A DNA stretch of 62,000 nucleotides, taken from NCBI RefSeq assembly GCF_000003815.2, contig NC_049992.1, forward strand, positions 323,930-385,929. The letters are read 5' to 3'. Shown here one piece after another: positions 1 through 10,777 of this stretch. The translations under genes and the position numbers were made by a program. Each line of letters starts with the position of its first letter. The stretch's first letter is position 1. This stretch comes from Branchiostoma floridae (lineage: Eukaryota; Chordata; Leptocardii; Amphioxiformes; Branchiostomatidae). The notes below the pieces were generated by a model that made no database searches, was not told the origin of the DNA, and saw only the letters and a list, made by a program, of their open reading frames with translations.

Positions 1-1
1 C

Positions 2-172
2 TTCAGTCTGGAGACTACAGACATTCTTGACAGCGATTCACGGTGGTGTGATCGGGGTGTTAAGGAGGCCATATACGAGCGGATCTACAACCCCACCTTG
101 AACCGGAAGGGAGGACTGCGCGTAGAACTTTCCAGTACATGGGACCCCGCCTTGCACAACAAAGGACAATAG
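2..172 (+). mobile_element. C-terminal end of a Penelope-like retroelement ORF (GIY-YIG domain tail), 5' truncated by window edge
   Basis: Frame 2 is open from the window edge to a TAG at 170-172. The peptide contains KEAIYERIYNPTLNRKGG, the typical end of the GIY-YIG endonuclease domain that follows reverse transcriptase in Penelope-like elements. The characteristic KEAI, then N-P-LNR, then GG arrangement is visible. The catalytic GIY and YIG motifs and the reverse transcriptase would lie left of the window. The sequence just downstream (236-414) recurs at 26536-26713, as expected for the 3' part of a multi-copy element. Assignment to a Penelope subfamily is not possible from this fragment. 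Confidence 0.7.
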
Positions 173-235
173 TTTTTTCCTATGGTATTGTCTGACCATA
201 GGAACTATGCTAACATGATTTGCATTTGTGTAACC

Positions 236-414
236 TTTTGCATATGATCCTAACGATTTAGTGGTTAAACCAGTTTTTCTAGTTAGCTGTACTGGTATTG
301 AATTGTTCTGACTAGTTCATTCTGCTTTTGCTGAAGAAGAGTGATGGATGTCACTCGAAACGTCCGGAAGTAAATATCCGTTTTTTATCCAGTTGTAGAG
401 ATTGAATTGTATTT
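236..414 (+). mobile_element. 3' region of the Penelope-like element, copy 1
   Basis: About 180 bp that recur almost unchanged at 26536-26713, starting near CATATGATCCTAACGATTTA and ending near AGAGATTGAATTGTATTT. It follows the GIY-YIG ORF stop directly, so it is read as the element's 3' noncoding end. It holds the hammerhead-like motif at 331-364. Confidence 0.7.
331..364 (+). ncRNA. hammerhead-ribozyme-like motif in the Penelope-like 3' end
   Basis: CTGAAGA (fits the CUGANGA core) is followed by a perfect 6-bp stem GAGTGA/TCACTC with loop TGGATG, then GAAA and CGTC (GUC-type cleavage context). Hammerhead ribozymes are known in Penelope-like elements, often with a very short helix III. Helix I pairing is not convincing here, so activity is uncertain and the motif may be a degenerate relic. 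The second copy is at 26631-26664. Confidence 0.4.
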
Positions 415-417
415 GAA

Positions 418-552
418 TAGCAAGAGTGAAGTACAGTAGAGTTAATAGTAATGTCTACCAAGTTTTACAGCCAATCGTACAGGTGCAGTTAGCGTTGTAG
501 GATTTTAAAACGCCAGTGTAAGTCTAATACTAAACAGATTTCTTTTTTGTCC
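418..552. repeat. dispersed repeat, inverted partner at 4066-4203
   Basis: The segment with AGGATTTTAAAACGCCAGTG and AAACAGATTTCTTT is found in reverse complement at 4066-4203, with about 75-80% identity by eye. The next 250 bp include a near-palindrome of CAGGTCCAGG-type units at 710-770. I see no gene in 552-1050. Confidence 0.5.
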
Positions 553-1055
553 TATGTTTGTGTTGTTATTTTGTCTTGTGGTGTCTTTAATATAAGCCTG
601 TGTGCTTGAGTAGGGGCACCACTATGTTTTGTACTGTATTAATGTTGCAATAAAAAAAACAGATTTCTTTGTAGTGAAATGGACCATTGGTATGAGTCAT
701 ACTGAATCAGGTCCAGGTTCAGGTCCGGACCTGGACCTGATCCATTGGACCTGAACCGGACCTGGACCTGAATTTTCTGTACCGGTACCCAACCCTAGTC
801 CTCAACATCGTCATTATCTGGCGTATAGCACAGCGGAGTGGTTATACCAGCTGAACAATGTAAATACAGATTACCAAAAAACACATGTACTGCTTTCCTT
901 CCACAGTGTATAAAATACAGTGTAGATTTTTCTTGCAACTTAAGGAGTATTACAACCACTTGTGGACTTGTGGTTCTATCGTAGATGTTTTTCTAACTTG
1001 ATCACAACATATCAAATCTGCAGAATTTTTCACTGTATGATTTTACTGAATAACT

Positions 1056-1125
1056 GACTCTTTTTACACAACCATTGCTATATGTTGGTAACTGATAATA
1101 AAGAAATGGTTGTGAAAAAAGAGTC
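1056..1125. repeat. small inverted repeat (hairpin)
   Basis: GACTCTTTTTACACAACCAT is mirrored by ATGGTTGTGAAAAAAGAGTC with about 26 bp between. This is a minimal foldback or MITE remnant downstream of the first zinc-finger gene. Confidence 0.5.
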
Positions 1126-1297
1126 TCTTTAGTCTCTTTAGTTGACGTACCAAAATGATGAAACTAATCACGGATGTATGATTTTACATCATTCAAATTA
1201 GTTGCGCTGTACTTCTTACAGCACTCGTTCTAGTAACAAGAGTTCTCACACTGTGCGTTGTCAAATGCATGTCATACTGTACTGCTTGCCATAGTTG

Positions 1298-2032
1298 TTA
1301 TTGTTCTCCCTTGTGAGTCCGCATGTGTGTCTTCAGATTGCTTTTCTGACTAAACTGCCTGCTGCACTCCTCACATCTGTAGGGTTTCTCCCCTGTGTGA
1401 GTCCGCATGTGTCTCTTCAGATCAATCAGCTGACTGAACTGCCTGCTGCACTCCTCACACTGGTAGGGTTTCTCCCCTGTGTGAGTCCGCATATGTGTCT
1501 TCAAACTGCTCCAGCTAATGAACTGCATGCTGCACTCGTCACACCTGTAGGGCTTCTCCCCTGTGTGAGTCATAATGTGTTTCTTTAAACTTCCCAGCTC
1601 ACTGAACTGCTTGCTGCACTCCTCACATCTGTAGGGTTTCTCCTTTGTGTGAGTCCGTATGTGTCTTTTCAGAGCACCCAGCTGACTGAACTGTTTGCTG
1701 CACTCCTCACAATTGTAGGGCTTCTCACCAGTGTGAGTCCTCATGTGTCTTTTCAGAGCACCCAGCTGAATGAACTGCCTGCTGCACTCCTCACACCGGT
1801 AGGGTTTCTCCCCTGTGTGAGTCTGCATGTGTCTCTTCAGGTTGCCCAGACGACTGAACTGCTTGCTGCACTCCTCACACCTGTACACTTTCCCACCTTT
1901 GCCTATCCTACTCGACTCCTTCCCAGACTCCTCGCATCTTTCTCCTCGCCAGGTGAGAACACTGCTGGCAGAACCCTCTGCTACTCCTCTGCTGACGTCA
2001 TCCAATCCTTGCCTGCTTCCTTTGGTAGCCAT
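1298..2032 (-). CDS. KRAB-less C2H2 zinc-finger protein, 7 fingers (ZNF copy 1)
   Basis: Single coding exon of about 244 residues. The start is placed at the ATG at 2032 (MATKGSRQG...). The frame stays open upstream to 2191, but a pyrimidine-rich stretch ending TTTGCAG at 2056-2058 looks like a splice acceptor, and the paralogue at 7850 has the same arrangement. Seven C2H2 fingers of the form C-x2-C-x12-H-x3-H follow a ~75-residue N-terminal region without a recognisable domain. Fingers are joined by [11 protein letters not shown] linkers. The last finger ends at the C-terminus with THKGEQ. No KRAB, SCAN or BTB domain is visible, so the likely role is sequence-specific DNA binding in the nucleus, with no visible corepressor module. 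It forms a tandem pair with 6579-7850. Target and function are unknown. Confidence 0.85.
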   Translation of the reverse strand: MATKGSRQGLDDVSRGVAEGSASSVLTWRGERCEESGKESSRIGKGGKVYRCEECSKQFSRLGNLKRHMQTHTGEKPYRCEECSRQFIQLGALKRHMRTHTGEKPYNCEECSKQFSQLGALKRHIRTHTKEKPYRCEECSKQFSELGSLKKHIMTHTGEKPYRCDECSMQFISWSSLKTHMRTHTGEKPYQCEECSRQFSQLIDLKRHMRTHTGEKPYRCEECSRQFSQKSNLKTHMRTHKGEQ

Positions 2033-2223
2033 GGCAACAATATCTGGACAGACTCCTGCAAATGCAAAAACAGGAATCCACAAAATTAACTTTTTCCCTT
2101 TTGTTCCAGAAGTGTGCCAAAATGAAATTCCAACTTTCCCAGAGTGAGCTTGAATTGCCCAAGATTTCTTGGCACAAAAAATGGCCATCACTATTAGGCC
2201 ATGATCATCAACTTATCATGACA

Positions 2224-2566
2224 CAGGGCTCGAAATTCATTTTTGGGATTAGGTGCACCCAGCTTAAAAAATTGGGTGCACCAACAAATTTTGGGTGCAC
2301 CACTTAAATCTAAGTAATAACCTAATAATAGAACTTAGTTAGAAGCTATCAAATTCTTAAACAAGTACCATGACAGACATTCTTATTATCTTTCTACCAC
2401 TTAGATGTCAAGAATATGATGTATACTAATATACATTGATATCTTTACATATATAAACCTAAGAAAATATTTGGGTGCACCCTGTGCACCCACAGAAAAT
2501 AATTGGGTGCACAGCTCCAATTTTGGGTGCACCTGGGTGCACATGCACCCAGTATTTCGAGCCCTG
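2224..2566. mobile_element. MITE-like element with CAGGGCTCGAAAT ends
   Basis: The left end CAGGGCTCGAAAT is mirrored by ATTTCGAGCCCTG-type sequence at 2554-2566. The interior is dominated by GGGTGCACC units in both orientations. Related ends occur at about 26013 and 26945 (TGCTCGAAATT and AATTCGAGCA). It is a nonautonomous DNA element with no ORF. Confidence 0.6.
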
Positions 2567-2754
2567 TGACATGACATGGAAACCAAAAACCATGTGGCCA
2601 CAGATGCGTTGGAGAGGTGGCCGCTATAGACTACTTCTTAATGCTTAGGTCAACGGGGGAAATTAAGGGACCGACAAAAAGTGGCCGCTTTGCAAAGGTG
2701 GCCGCTAATACAGGTATGACAGTACTTTCTGAAACTTCTGTTACTTTGTTAACC

Positions 2755-3060
2755 CTAACCTAACATTCCCCATGTCCCTACAACAGTTGGTGACCCATAT
2801 CCACATCTTACAACAGTTAGTGAACCGCCCCATGCCCATACCTCAGTTAGTGGACCGTCCCCATCTACATGTTAGTTTGTGAACTGTCCCCATGTCTATG
2901 CAACAGTTAGTGAACTGTCCCCATGGCCGCGCAGTATCAGTTGGTGATAAGGAACCATCTCTGTGTCTCTGCAGAAGTTAATGAACAGTCCCATGTCCAT
3001 GCAAGCTAGTAAACCATTCCTATGTCCCTACAATAGATAGTGAACCATCCCCTAACCCAT
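2755..3060. repeat. degenerate minisatellite in the putative intron of ZNF copy 1
   Basis: Loose ~30-bp units of the type GTTAGTGAACCATCCCCATG plus TCCCTACAACA. The same units form a much longer array at 8040-8790 in the matching position of ZNF copy 2. Confidence 0.7.
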
Positions 3061-3595
3061 CTGGCTTGTGGGCGGAAACGGAATCCAGATGTGAGAATTT
3101 GGCGTTTTGGGGCGGGGCACAAAAAGGGGTTTGCAACACACGACTAACCAACCAGGTTCGTATGAAAAATCTGCACTAGTGGCCTCCATAATAGTTGACT
3201 TCTGGGACAAAACTTCATATAAAAATTTCGCACTGCAATGCGATAAAGCTGATTGTTGGATCCTCTTTGAATTAATCTAACACGTGAAGAAACATGATTC
3301 CATAAACCCCCTAATGATCCTCATGCAGCATTGTTGTGTTGGAAACTTCGTTTCTACCCCCCCCCCCCTCCACACACGCTATTTCATACCAATCGGAGTA
3401 CAAAACTTCATATAAACACGTTACTTTAAATGCAAGTTGGTTCAGAAGAATTTCCCGAAGATGAGATCGCAAACAGTTTGACGCCAGACGGTATCAAATC
3501 AAGGACAGTCACCCACAAAACTTCAGTCAGAAAATTATTTTCGATCCCGCCGCGTTCTCTGGTCTAAACCTACCATCACAGCTTCTCGTACGTAC

Positions 3596-3790
3596 CTGTA
3601 ACGTGTCCCAGATAAGATCGGGTCTTGATGCTGAATCTGGCACCTGATTTCTCCGAAAATATCGCCTGAAACCTGAGACAAAGCTCCTGTAATTGCCAAA
3701 GATCCGCAGAACTCTCAAGGTCGACCTGCCGGCGTGCTATCCTGAACAGAACAACCTCAGGTATCAATCCGCCACCCAATCACTCCCAGG
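3596..3790 (-). other. inferred noncoding first exon of ZNF copy 1
   Basis: On the minus strand a strong donor, ACAG|GTACGT, closes the exon at 3596. The 190 bp upstream are conserved with 9344-9540, including AGATTCAGCATCAAGACCCG versus AGATTCAACATCAAAGCCCG. Joined to the acceptor at 2056-2058, it would give a 5' UTR exon and a 1.5 kb intron. The 5' end is an estimate. Transcript data would be needed to confirm it. Confidence 0.5.
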
Positions 3791-4065
3791 GCGCGGAGGA
3801 AAAATAGTGCGGGAACTTCGGGAAGTATGATTTGGTTTTGAAATATTGGTCAACATATCTATGAAACTTGACTTTTCTTATGATGGAAAATAATCTGTCA
3901 TGCATCCGCCATTGCAAAGATTTTAGAGTAAAGAGGCTGTAAAGTTTATCATGTTAATAAAGTCAGGTCCTCTTGTCACTCAGTTTTGTTATCTCCATGA
4001 CATGATTCAGTATGTGAAAGCTTGTGAATTGACGATACTCAAAACAATGGTCCATTTTCCTACAA

Positions 4066-4203
4066 AGAAATCTGTTTTGTGTAGTATTCGACTCCCACTG
4101 GCGTTTTAAAATCCTACAAGGCTAACTGCCTCTGTACGAGTAACTGTCAAAGTTGGTAAAATGACTATAGACTCTACTCTGCTTCGTTCTTGTTACTTGC
4201 CAA
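4066..4203. repeat. inverted partner of the repeat at 418-552
   Basis: Reverse-complement match to 418-552, with AAGAAATCTGTTTTG and CACTGGCGTTTTAAAATCCT visible. It is followed by a GGTCC/ACCGGTAC-rich stretch (4250-4370) resembling 700-790, so both ends belong to one larger dispersed element family. Confidence 0.5.
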
Positions 4204-4781
4204 GATCGGTAACCCCGAAAACGTGTAAATGCCTGATTATATAATCAGTTCATTTTCCAATCGGTCCAACATCCGGTCCATGGGATTTTTTTAGGTCCGG
4301 TTTTTCTGGACCGATCCAATGAGAAAAACCGGTTTTGTACCGGTACACGGTACCGATACCCACCCCTACGTCTGGTCCTTTGCTATAACCACTTAATAAA
4401 GCCGATTCTATGAGGAACAGGCGGGTCATTAACGTTATTATCATATAGCCTATTCAAACTGACCCATTTAAGCGACAAATTCCTTTATAATACATACATC
4501 CATTTTACAGTACATTTAATAAATTTGAACTGTGAATTTGAACAACATATAATGTATGTCAAATGTTGTTCAGTTCCAAGGCTTGAAATAATGTCAAAGT
4601 TGATTCCTTATGTTACTTGAAGTTGAATGTAACAGATGAAAGTGGACTTGGCCCTCAAATAACTGAAACATGGACTGCAGACTGTACGAAGCTTTCCCCA
4701 AAGTTTGATTATTCCCTCTGCTCTGGCATATGTTTCGCTCCTTTGGATTGGCCAATGCCTGCATACCCCTTACTTTCCTGT

Positions 4782-4857
4782 GTATCACTCCTTCTGATTG
4801 GTCAGAATGGATCGACACCGGTTTCGATTCATTCTGACCAATCAGAAAAAGCGATAC
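4782..4857. repeat. hairpin-forming inverted repeat
   Basis: GTATCACTCCTTCTGATTGG is mirrored by CCAATCAGAAAAAGCGATAC around a ~20 bp centre, giving arms of about 28 bp. No gene is seen in 4380-5200. Confidence 0.55.
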
Positions 4858-5209
4858 ACACCGGGCTGGCCGGAAACTATGTGTTATGGCGTCATAACCA
4901 ACGTGGAACGGGGCCTCCTGATTAGTCCACGGTGCCTGGCTACACGATAATACAGAATAAAGGATGGAAAATAATTTGTACAAAATCAAGTTTTTTATTT
5001 TTAAAAAAAACGGCATTTAACTGAACATCTGTTACCTTCTTCAGGACTGATGCTACTGCACAATGTGGCTAGGTGTTGCTGCTAGCACATGCAGTCCCAA
5101 TATGATATGATATTAGGCCAAACAGATGATATTAGGCCAAACATGATATTAGGCCAAACAGATGTTTCGGTCAGGGGCCAATAGTGGTCGCCATTTGTAA
5201 TGTCCTTAT

Positions 5210-5398
5210 ACCCCCGTCACATATAGCGAAAATCGATCGGACGACGAGTCTGCGAGCTCGAAATTACGAGGAGGCATGTCCCTGGTGCCGACGAAGAAAC
5301 GGCAGAGTTCCCCCTTCCCATCATGGTCATGCTTCCTCGTAATTTAGAGCTTGCAGACTCGTCGTCCGATCGATTTTCGCGTAATGTGAGGGGGGCAT
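5210..5398. mobile_element. MITE with ~65-bp terminal inverted repeats
   Basis: The left arm (ATCGATCGGACGACGAGTCT) and right arm (AGACTCGTCGTCCGATCGAT) are nearly perfect inverse copies, running outward to TACCCCC / GGGGGGCATA. The ~190-bp total length without an ORF fits a nonautonomous element. Confidence 0.75.
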
Positions 5399-5399
5399 A

Positions 5400-6578
5400 A
5401 AGGGAGTTAGACGCTAAAAACTGCGACCCCTGACGGAAAGGTCTGCTTGGAGAATACATAGATTCCGGTAGATTGTTCATGACATGTGTGTACCCAACTG
5501 TCTGCTTGAATAAAACATTTGGTTGTGTACAAAGAACTCAGTTATATAGTAAGAACATTACTTAATTATACATAATTATTAACGCGTCTTCTTTCACTAC
5601 CATTTGAAACTCAAACTATATGCCTAAATCTAACAGTAACACAACAATATAGAACAGTTTGAATAAAATACTAAACTGAATAGAAACAAAGACAAAATGT
5701 GTCTTGACTCTTGACTGATATAAAACATATAGCATTTAAAAGGATGCATATAAGCAGTTATTTCTGCTCTAAATCCTTTGTTACATTCTCATCTGTTTGA
5801 GATAAAGTTAGTAAAAAAATAAAAAGATTTATAAAAGGAAAACTCTAGATGCTATGAAAATGCTTCACGTCAGTCCAACAGCACTAATAGCTACATTATA
5901 AACAAAAATATTAACAGTAACAGCATAAAAAGGATACTTTTTTAACCCTTTACCAGGCTACACATGTCGCTAGGAAAATAGAAATGGCCAAATAGGCAGA
6001 TAACAAAGTCAAACCAGAGTTAGTCGGCCAAAACGCACAGTGTCCCTGTGTCATCAACTGTACCTTTTGCCTGGCTAACACCTTTGGTGTGTTATCTGTC
6101 TATTGGCCAACTTCTACTATAATTTTCTAGCAACTTTTTTGCAAGGAATGTAATAACAAAACTACTGAAAGCTACTTTGAGCTTTCTCTACTGCACTGAG
6201 TCTACATGGCCAGCTGACCTCAACTCCCCCTAAGATGCCCCATGCGGGGCCATTTGGGGGTACCACCATGTAGATGACTGGTATAAATGACTAGTAAAAA
6301 GGTATCTATAATTGGTATAATTAGTATACAAATGTTTGCTAGTGGGAAAAACATACTTGTTTGTCATATCAATGTTTTTCTTTCTCTGTACTTACATGCT
6401 TCAAATAGGTGTTTGTGACCTAAAAGAGTACATGTATTTGCAGACTGTCAATGGGAGGTCTGACAGTGCCCAATTTCTTTTTCAAATTGGGAAAAATATG
6501 ACAGGTGACTCTGACAAGCAACAAATTTGGCCTAAGAATGATCTATCTCCTGTTTGGGTTTAGAACACTAGTCACATC
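5400..6578. other. AT-rich intergenic stretch between the two zinc-finger genes, with one inverted repeat
   Basis: No coding exon is supported. The inverted repeat 5968-6133 (TCTATTGGCCAACTTCTACT facing AGAAATGGCCAAATAGGCAG) is a probable MITE remnant. The stretch should also hold the 3' UTR of the 14-finger gene. Confidence 0.5.
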
Positions 6579-7850
6579 CTAAGAAATGTGCCCAGTGTGA
6601 GTTTGCATGTGTGTTTTTAGATTGCAAACATGACTGAACTGCCTGCTGCAATCCTCACATGTGTATGGTTTCTCTCCCGTGTGAGTCCTCATGTGTCTCT
6701 TCAGACTTCCCAGCTCACTGAACTGTTTGCTGCACTCTTCACACTTGTAGGGTTTCTCCCCTGTATGAGTCCGCATGTGATTCTTCAGAACATCTGGCCG
6801 ACTAAACTGTTTGCTGCACTCCTTACACCTGTACGGTTTCTTCCCTGTGTGAGTTCGCATGTGTCTCTTCAGATGACCCAGCTCACTGAACTGCCTTCTG
6901 CATTCCTCACACCCGTAGGGTTTCTCCCCTGTGTGAGTCCGCATGTGCAACTTTAGATGACTCACCTGACTGAACTGCCTGCTGCACTCGTCACACCTGT
7001 AGGGTTTCTCACCTGAGTGACAACGCATGTGGCTCTTTAGAGTATCCAGTCTACTGAACTGCCTGCCGCACTCCTCACATCTGTAGGGTTTCTCCCCTGT
7101 GTGGGTGCGCATGTGGGTCTTCAGTTCACCTAGTCTGATGAACTGCTTGCTGCACTCCTCACACCTGTAGTGTTTTTCACCTGTGTGAGTCCGCATGTGC
7201 GACATTAGATGACTCAGCTGACTGAACTGTTTGCTGCACTCCTCACACCTGTAGGGTTTCTCCCCTGTATGAGTCCGCATGTGTGTTTTCAGTTCATCTG
7301 GCCTGCTGAATTGTTTGTTACACTCCTCACACTTGTAGGGTTTCTCCCCTGTGTGAGTCTGCATGTGTTTCTTCAGATTATGTAGATGACTGAACTGCCT
7401 GCTGCACTCCTCACATCTATAGGATTTCTCCCCAGTGTGAGTCCGCATGTGGCTCTTTAGGGTACCCAGCTGACTGAACTGCCTGCTGCACTCCTCACAT
7501 CTGTAGGGTTTCTCCTCTGTGTGAGTGTGCATGTGTCTCTTCAGATTACCCAGGTCACTGAACTGCCTGCTGCACTCCTCACACTTGTAGGGTTTATCCC
7601 CTGTGTGAGTCCGCATGTGTTTCGTAAGACTTCCCATCTCAGTGAACTGCCTGCTACACTCCTCACACCTGTAAGGTTTCTCACCTGTGTGAGTGCGAAT
7701 GTAAGTCTTCAGATGACTCGGCGTTCTGAACTGCTTGCTGCACTCCTCACACCTGTACTTTTTGTAGTGTTTTGCAGTCGCACTCCTTCCACCAAACTCC
7801 CCTTGCGAAGTGCTTTCCACCTCTTCAGAGCTGACTCCAGTAGTTGCCAT
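6579..7850 (-). CDS. KRAB-less C2H2 zinc-finger protein, 14 fingers (ZNF copy 2)
   Basis: Single coding exon of about 423 residues, starting at the ATG at 7850 (MATTGVSSEEVES...). A probable acceptor (TCTTTACAG) lies at 7874-7876, so the seven codons upstream in frame are treated as UTR. Fourteen tandem C2H2 units with [11 protein letters not shown] linkers fill nearly the whole protein. Finger 1 is degenerate: its first zinc-ligand histidine is tyrosine (LKTYIRTH). The other 13 look intact. There is no KRAB, SCAN or BTB domain. It is the tandem paralogue of the 7-finger gene at 1298-2032, with the same N-terminal MAT.G start, intron position and upstream exon. The different finger numbers imply unequal exchange within the array. 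It is a probable nuclear DNA-binding protein with unknown targets. Confidence 0.88.
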   Translation of the reverse strand: MATTGVSSEEVESTSQGEFGGRSATAKHYKKYRCEECSKQFRTPSHLKTYIRTHTGEKPYRCEECSRQFTEMGSLTKHMRTHTGDKPYKCEECSRQFSDLGNLKRHMHTHTEEKPYRCEECSRQFSQLGTLKSHMRTHTGEKSYRCEECSRQFSHLHNLKKHMQTHTGEKPYKCEECNKQFSRPDELKTHMRTHTGEKPYRCEECSKQFSQLSHLMSHMRTHTGEKHYRCEECSKQFIRLGELKTHMRTHTGEKPYRCEECGRQFSRLDTLKSHMRCHSGEKPYRCDECSRQFSQVSHLKLHMRTHTGEKPYGCEECRRQFSELGHLKRHMRTHTGKKPYRCKECSKQFSRPDVLKNHMRTHTGEKPYKCEECSKQFSELGSLKRHMRTHTGEKPYTCEDCSRQFSHVCNLKTHMQTHTGHIS

Positions 7851-8039
7851 GGTGATAACACTCTGAACCACTTCTGTAAAGATCAGATCAGGTGAACAAT
7901 TTGTTACAGCTTTAATATTGATTTAGTCACAAGCTGCCTATTGGGATGCCTCACACTAAAGAAACAAAGACATCAGATGCCCTCTTTTGCAGAAGTATAC
8001 TGTACCTAAAACACTCCCTTTTTCCCTGGCAAGAACATA

Positions 8040-8790
8040 GATATGAACAGTCCCCAGGTCCCTACAAGTTAGTGAAACATCCCCATGTCCCTTCCACAGT
8101 TAGTGAACCATCCCCATATCCCTACAACAGTTAGTGGGCCATACCCATGTCCCTACAACAGTTAGTGAACTGCCCCCATGTCTCTGCAACAGTTAGTGAA
8201 CCGTCTCCAAGCACATGCAACAGTTAGTGAACCATCTCCATGTCCCTACAACAGTTAGTGAACTGCCCACATGTCTCTGCAACAGTTAGTGAACCGTCCC
8301 CAAGCACATGCAACAGTTAGTGAACCATCTCCATGTCCCTACAAGTTAGTGAACTGCCCCATGTCTCTGCAATAGTTAGTGAACTATCCCCATGCACATG
8401 CAACAGTTAGTGAGCCATCCCCATGTCCCTACAGCAGTTAGTGAGCCATCTCCATGTCCCTACAACAGTTAGTGAAGTGCCCCCATGTCTCTGCAACAGT
8501 TAGTGAACCATCCCCATGTCCATGCAACAGTTAGTGAGCCATCTCCATGTCCCTACAACAGTTTGTGAACTGTCCCCATGTCCCTACAAGTTAGTGAACT
8601 GCCCCATGTCTCTGCAACAGTTAGTGAACCATCCCCAGTCTCTACAACAGTTAGTGAACTATCCCCATGTACATGAATCAGTTAGTGAACCATGCCTATG
8701 TCCATGCAAGTTAGTGAACCATCCCCATGTCCATGCAACAGTTAGTGAACCATCCCCATGTCCCTACAGCAGTTAGTGAACCATCCCGAG
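8040..8790. repeat. degenerate minisatellite in the putative intron of ZNF copy 2
   Basis: About 20 or more imperfect units alternating GTTAGTGAACCATCCCCATG with TCCCTACAACA, TCTCTGCAACA or CACATGCAACA. Unit length drifts around 30-34 bp. The matching short array of ZNF copy 1 is at 2755-3060, so the repeat predates the gene duplication and expanded here. Confidence 0.8.
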
Positions 8791-9343
8791 GTCTTCGCCC
8801 TTCCTGTCTGGCTACAGAGCGGAAATAGAATCCAGATGTGAGAGTATTTGGCGGGAAGTTTGGAGTAGGGCGCACAAAGGGGTTTGCAACACACACGACT
8901 AACTGGGTTCGCATGAAAAATCAGCACTAGTGGCCTCCACAATGCATAATCGAGTATAGGAAAAACTACATGTAGATATTCCACAATGCAATGCGATAAA
9001 ACTGCATTTTTGTCCCTCTTTTATTTTATCTAACGCGTTAATAAACACGATAGCAATAAACCCCTACCGACCCTCAAGCAGAATTGTTGGAACCTTCGTT
9101 TCTAAACACCGCCCCCTCCCCAAGAGGTAATTTCCTACAAACTTGACAGAACATCATGTCAACACGTTGTTCTAAATGCACGTTGATTCAGAAGGATTTC
9201 GGAAAGTCAGATCGAAAACAATTTTGTCGCCAGATGACGTGATTCAAATCATGGAGAGTGACAAAACTTCAGTCAGAAAATATTTTCGATAATGCCCCGT
9301 TCTCTGGTCTAAATCTACTGTCATTCCAGCTACTCGTACGTAC

Positions 9344-9540
9344 CTGCAACGTGTCCCAGATAAGATCGGGCTTTGATGTTGAATCTGGCACCTGCTTTCT
9401 CTGAAAATATCGCCTTAAACTCCAAGTTATTACCTGAGAACTCTGTACACGGATCCAAGTCGACCTGCCTGCGTGCCGTCCTGAACAGAACAGAACGACA
9501 CAGGTATCCATCCGCCACTCAAGCACTCACAGGGCGCGGA
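9344..9540 (-). other. inferred noncoding first exon of ZNF copy 2
   Basis: Minus-strand donor TTGCAG|GTACGT at 9344/9343, with upstream sequence conserved with 3596-3790. Spliced to the acceptor at 7874-7876 it removes the minisatellite intron. The 5' boundary is estimated from the end of the paralogous similarity near CGCGCCCTG. Confidence 0.5.
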
Positions 9541-9589
9541 GGAAAATAGTCCGAATAGAGATTTTTGTTTAAAAAGACGTTGGAAAATG

Positions 9590-10144
9590 CATGCCCGTAG
9601 CCAGGGGGGGTTCGGGGGGTTCGGAAGAACCCCCCACATGCTCAAAGGTCCGCTTTTTCACGCTCAAAGGTCCACTTTTTCATGCTCAAAGGTCCCCTTT
9701 TTCATGTCCAAGAATTTTTTTCAAAGGCATGACTGATTTGAATTATTCACTGATAGACATTTCATTCAATCTTAGTGAGTCTATCAGCAAAATTTGCCCC
9801 CAGAAAGTGCAGGAAATGGCTTTTCAGAGGGTCCAGATTTCAAAATTTCCCCTGACCACCATTTCAATGCCTTCCGCCTTTGGTATCGAACATGGTGAAA
9901 ATATGTCGGAGGAGTCGGCCTCGAAGACTTATGCCTAAAACCTTGTGTATTTTAAGAGAAATTCCATTAAACTTAGCCAGCAAATTTTGTCCGTCAAAAT
10001 GCAGGAAATGGTGTTTCAGAGGGTTAAGATTTCAATTTTTCCCGGGGGAGCACGCCTTCGGCGTGAGTCTCGCGCCTACGGCGCTCGATGGTCCAACAAG
10101 TATTAAAAAGAACCCCCCCAACCAAAATCCTGTCTACGGGCATG
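9590..10144. mobile_element. nonautonomous element with CATGCCCGTAG terminal repeats
   Basis: It starts CATGCCCGTAGCCAGG and ends CCTGTCTACGGGCATG, an imperfect inverted terminal repeat. The interior has three copies of a CTCAAAGGTCC unit and a body with GCAGGAAATGGCTTTTCAGA. Fragments of the same body occur at 11741-11960, 40107-40350 and 58740-58830, so this is a dispersed family. Confidence 0.7.
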
Positions 10145-10392
10145 AAATGCGAGTTGGTTTTGAAATGTTCTTTGAAATAGCCATAAAATCTGATTTATTT
10201 GAAGTTCTTAAAGGTGAGAACAATCTGCATATCAGAGATCAGCTGTTTCAAAAATTTCGCAGTAAAAGATGTTGCAGTACATTTGACAACCGCATGAGTT
10301 CATGATCATGTCGTAAATGCCATGCGGGACGACAGCATTTGCAAGCCAATGCAAAATATTTCTCTTCCTGACAAAGTGCCTTGAATTTCCAT

Positions 10393-10563
10393 ACCGGGGC
10401 CCGGCCGGGCTGTTTGCGAGGGCGAAATGTAAAGCACAAATTATGACCATGACTATGATTTTACGTCCTGTGCATTAACGTTATGATTATTTTACGTTTC
10501 TTGTGCTTTTGTTCCTTTCATATCACTCTTTTCATTTCCGCACACTGCCCGGCCGGGCCCGGT
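10393..10563. repeat. inverted repeat with GC-rich ends
   Basis: GGGGCCCGGCCGGGCTGTTT faces CTGCCCGGCCGGGCCCGG, with GGCGAAATG/CATTTCCGC also pairing. The ~170-bp unit has no ORF and is MITE-like. Confidence 0.55.
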
Positions 10564-10777
10564 TTGGAATGTTCACCTCGCATTAGTAAGGTAAACAAGG
10601 GGGCGGGAAAATGTTATGCTTTTGCTTCCCAACATCGTTGGGAGTCTGCAGGGTTACTATATACAAGTAACGATCAGATATTCAAGATATTAAAATGCTG
10701 AAGATTTTCTACTTTCGTCCCAAACGTCTGTCCATCTTATACTCAAGTAAAGCCTACGTCACAATTATGTAAAAAAA

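Noticed and set aside
1295-2089. Plus-strand ORFs opposite the zinc-finger exons (also 6630-6956 and 7521-7895)
   Set aside because: They are mirror frames of the C2H2 array; their repeated peptide pattern follows from the 84-bp finger repeat.
2033-2191. N-terminal extension of the 7-finger protein up to 2191
   Set aside because: A splice acceptor (TTTGCAG) lies inside it and the paralogue has no similar peptide; the ATG at 2032 matches the paralogue's start.
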